Source: Clostridia bacterium
GTDB lineage: Bacteria; Bacillota; Clostridia; Oscillospirales; Acutalibacteraceae
Direction of reading: 5' to 3'
Assembly: GCA_900771085.1 (NCBI GenBank)
Contig: CAAGMR010000008.1
Span: 1 to 14,543 of the forward strand
DNA: 14,543 nucleotides
Made by a program: the position numbers and the translations under genes. This document shows positions 12,914-14,543 of the stretch, in pieces; the first letter of the stretch is position 1, and the number at the start of each line of letters is the position of its first letter. The notes beneath the pieces are model-generated. The model saw nothing but the letters and a program-made list of their open reading frames with translations. It ran no database searches and was not told the origin of the DNA.

Positions 12914-13885
12914 ATGAAAGAATCTCTCGAAAAAATATGTGATGATTTCTTATCGGCCCAGAAAACTATTGCTTCGGTTCAGCCTCTTCTCACTATGTTT
13001 GCGTATCCAATCTGCGCAGAACTGTTTGTTGAAAAGGGCGTAAAGCCGGATAAACGTACACTTAAAAAATGCGATAAGCTTCTTATTAAGAAGGCAGGAC
13101 TTTTTAACGAGTTCAGTGGCCTTTGTGCTATGCTTACCATTTCAATACTTTCTCTTAGTGTAAATCCTAAAGAAAAATATGATCAGATAGAAAGAGCAAG
13201 GGCTCTTATTAAACAGAATTTTAAAGTTCTCCCTGACCATGCTGTTCTGGCATCTCTGGTTCTGGCAGAAGATATTGACGAAGATGCCTGGCAGGAAACT
13301 GTTGAAAAGGCAACAGCCATTTATAACGCCCTTAACGTAAAGGGCAGAATTCTTACAAATGGTTCAGACCTGGTTCTGTCTCTTCTTCTTGCCAAAACAG
13401 ATAAGGATGTTGAGAAGATTATTTCCGATGCTGAAAAATGCAAAGGGGAACTTCAGAAATACAAGTTCAGTGCAACGAGTACAAAGGCACTCTCCAGAAT
13501 ACTGGCTATTAATACCGGCTCAAGTCATTACAAGTGTGACCGTTTTGAGAAACTTTACAGTACATTGCTTGACCATGGCATAAAGTATGGTCAGGATTAT
13601 CAGCTTCCAATGCTTGGACTTGCATCACTTATTCCGGAAAGCGTCGAAGATATTGCAAGAGATATTGTTGCCATAGATGCTTATCTTGCAACTAAGGACC
13701 CTTATGCGGGACTTGCTCCAAAATACAGTTCAAAGGTAAGACTGATGCATGCGGCCATGCTTCTTGTAGGAGCATACAATCTCAACTCAGAGTCAGCAGA
13801 CAATCCTGATGACAAACTGAACTACGATATTTATATCGCAATGGAACTTGGTATCTGGACACTGCTTGATATGCTGTTCATCTAA
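12914..13885 (+). CDS. DUF4003-like protein of unknown function
   Basis: The 323 residues look like a soluble, mostly alpha-helical protein without signal peptide or long membrane helix. The pattern (an N-terminal segment ending near FAYPICAELF, a helix with NEFSGLCAMLTISILSLS, LKALSRIL-like segments, GIKYGQDYQLPMLGLASLIPE, and a C-terminal IYIAMELGIWTLLDMLF) resembles DUF4003 proteins of Firmicutes. The assignment is from memory and moderate in confidence. No catalytic motif, metal-binding cluster or nucleotide-binding loop is visible. GGAG (12902-12905) lies eight bases before the ATG. It is transcribed alone from a near-consensus promoter, so it is probably well expressed. Neighbouring genes do not suggest a role. 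Confidence 0.8.
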   Translation: MKESLEKICDDFLSAQKTIASVQPLLTMFAYPICAELFVEKGVKPDKRTLKKCDKLLIKKAGLFNEFSGLCAMLTISILSLSVNPKEKYDQIERARALIKQNFKVLPDHAVLASLVLAEDIDEDAWQETVEKATAIYNALNVKGRILTNGSDLVLSLLLAKTDKDVEKIISDAEKCKGELQKYKFSATSTKALSRILAINTGSSHYKCDRFEKLYSTLLDHGIKYGQDYQLPMLGLASLIPESVEDIARDIVAIDAYLATKDPYAGLAPKYSSKVRLMHAAMLLVGAYNLNSESADNPDDKLNYDIYIAMELGIWTLLDMLFI

Positions 13886-13975
13886 AAACAAAAAAATAAA
13901 AGGCACTCCTTTCGCCACAGCCACATAAGGAAGTAATTCTAATAAGTGACTGAGGCGAGGTAAAAGCAAATGAAT

Positions 13976-14018
13976 AATGCCAGAAGAGGCATCATGCTTC
14001 TTCTGGCATTTTCTTTTT
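13976..14018 (+). terminator. Terminator of the DUF4003-like gene
   Basis: AATGCCAGAAG (13976-13986) pairs with CTTCTGGCATT (14000-14010), and more pairs continue inside. TTTTCTTTTTT follows. It lies 90 bases after the stop codon. On the minus strand the tract after the stem is poor in T, so it favours the plus strand. Between 13886 and 13975 there is also a long imperfect stem, CGCC-CAG-CAC (13913-13924) with GTG-CTG-GGCG (13946-13957). Confidence 0.8.
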
Positions 14019-14066
14019 TACTTATTCGCTTTTTCATTCTATGGTGCTTATGCGCAAATACTGCGT

Positions 14067-14543
14067 TTACCTCATTATACAGCAAATATCTTCAATGCTC
14101 TGTTTCATATCCGCATTGATTCCGACAGCTCTTGTCCCGAAACTTGCGGGGATCACTGCCTCGCTCAGATTCAGACGAACCATAGAAACTTGTTCATGTT
14201 CCCGCATCAACTTTTCAAACGGAAAACGGATGATGGTCGGGGTGTTAAATCCAACGCCTAATTCCAGCAGACAGATATTTTTGCCGGAGTTAATGGCTTC
14301 AGACAGAAAATCTCCAAAACGCTTTTCTGCTTCATACCATTCCTCATCCTGAACAAAGTGATGGTCGATCCGAAGATTCATGTTCATACGACCGCCGCAG
14401 ACAGGGCATTTCGGTACCAGCTCGCTTGGGATCAAACATTCCTTCCTCGTAGCATCCATCTGATGAAACAGATGGGCGGCATCGTAACGCCTCTGATGGC
14501 AGCCTTTTGCGCACTGAATATGAAAGTAATCGCCCTGTGTGCA
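14067..14543 (-). CDS. Sir2-family NAD-dependent protein deacylase/ADP-ribosyltransferase (C-terminal part, runs off the window)
   Basis: The frame is open from the right edge (14543) to the stop at 14067, giving 158 C-terminal residues; the N-terminus is outside. Visible are TQGDYFHIQC at the start, the zinc-binding pairs CAKGC and CPVCGG, IPSELVPKCP, FVQDEEWYEAEKRF, and LELGVGFNTPTIIRFPFE followed by ASFGTRAVGINADM. These match the C-terminal half of the Sir2-like proteins of Firmicutes and streptococci, including the SirTM group that ADP-ribosylates lipoylated GcvH-like carriers. The catalytic His and the NAD-binding N-terminal part are not in the window, so deacylase versus ADP-ribosyltransferase cannot be decided. 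An internal ATG at 14459 should not be taken as the start, because the conserved zinc cysteines lie upstream of it. Confidence 0.88.
   Translation of the reverse strand, partial: CTQGDYFHIQCAKGCHQRRYDAAHLFHQMDATRKECLIPSELVPKCPVCGGRMNMNLRIDHHFVQDEEWYEAEKRFGDFLSEAINSGKNICLLELGVGFNTPTIIRFPFEKLMREHEQVSMVRLNLSEAVIPASFGTRAVGINADMKQSIEDICCIMR

Noticed and set aside
14041..14352. Plus-strand frames over the Sir2 gene.
   Set aside because: They are shadows of a gene with clear zinc-site and family motifs on the minus strand.
1..14543. CRISPR arrays, insertion sequences, phage genes or attachment sites, including at the tRNA-Asn 3' end.
   Set aside because: No regularly spaced repeats, transposase or integrase frames, or duplicated tRNA 3' end were seen.

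Overview
The window looks like a chromosomal segment of a low-to-moderate GC Firmicute, most likely a gut or rumen Clostridia-type bacterium (Lachnospiraceae/Oscillospiraceae-like). This is inferred from the strong GGAGG-type ribosome binding sites, TTGnnn-17-TATAAT promoters, a CIRCE heat-shock operator, and the gene families present (ECF S component, type III pantothenate kinase, MocR regulator, GPH symporter plus GH42 beta-galactosidase, DUF4003-like protein). Nothing in the sequence names the species. No phage, IS element, CRISPR array or plasmid function was seen.

Layout, left to right. Positions 1-155 hold the terminator of an upstream gene, a complete tRNA-Asn(GTT) and its terminator. 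250-975 (+) is an internally deleted old-yellow-enzyme/2,4-dienoyl-CoA-reductase-type oxidoreductase that keeps a good promoter and an open frame. 1036-1710 (-) is an unknown seven-helix membrane protein, divergent from a family I.5-type lipase without signal peptide (1832-3016, +). 3066-3536 (-) is moaC, divergent from a 70-residue tail-anchored acidic protein (3649-3861, +). 3862-4050 has no gene but holds a promoter with a palindrome over its -35 element and three successive hairpins ending in a 23-bp terminator stem: a candidate small RNA. 4052-4507 (-) is an Hsp20 chaperone, divergent from an M20 peptidase of the PM20D1/CPS1 type (4767-6152, +), with a CIRCE element between them and an unusual set of competing inverted repeats in the hsp20 leader. 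6192-9051 (-) is a three-gene cluster: MocR-type regulator, coaX, and an ECF S component best explained as a pantothenate transporter. 9352-12784 (+) is a GPH sugar symporter followed by a GH42 beta-galactosidase. 12914-13885 (+) is a DUF4003-like protein with a near-consensus promoter. The right edge (14067-14543, -) is the C-terminal part of a Sir2-family protein that runs off the window.

Functionally this is a patchwork of short transcription units, mostly separated by perfect stem-loops placed so that convergent neighbours share them. Two units make clear joint sense. Pantothenate uptake plus phosphorylation (panT-like plus coaX) feeds coenzyme A synthesis. The GPH symporter plus GH42 enzyme imports and hydrolyses beta-galactosides. 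The best candidates for something undescribed are regulatory: the 3895-4044 RNA locus, the competing hairpins in the hsp20 leader, the MocR regulator next to coaX/panT, and the repeated ACAACA operator-like sites upstream of the sugar genes.
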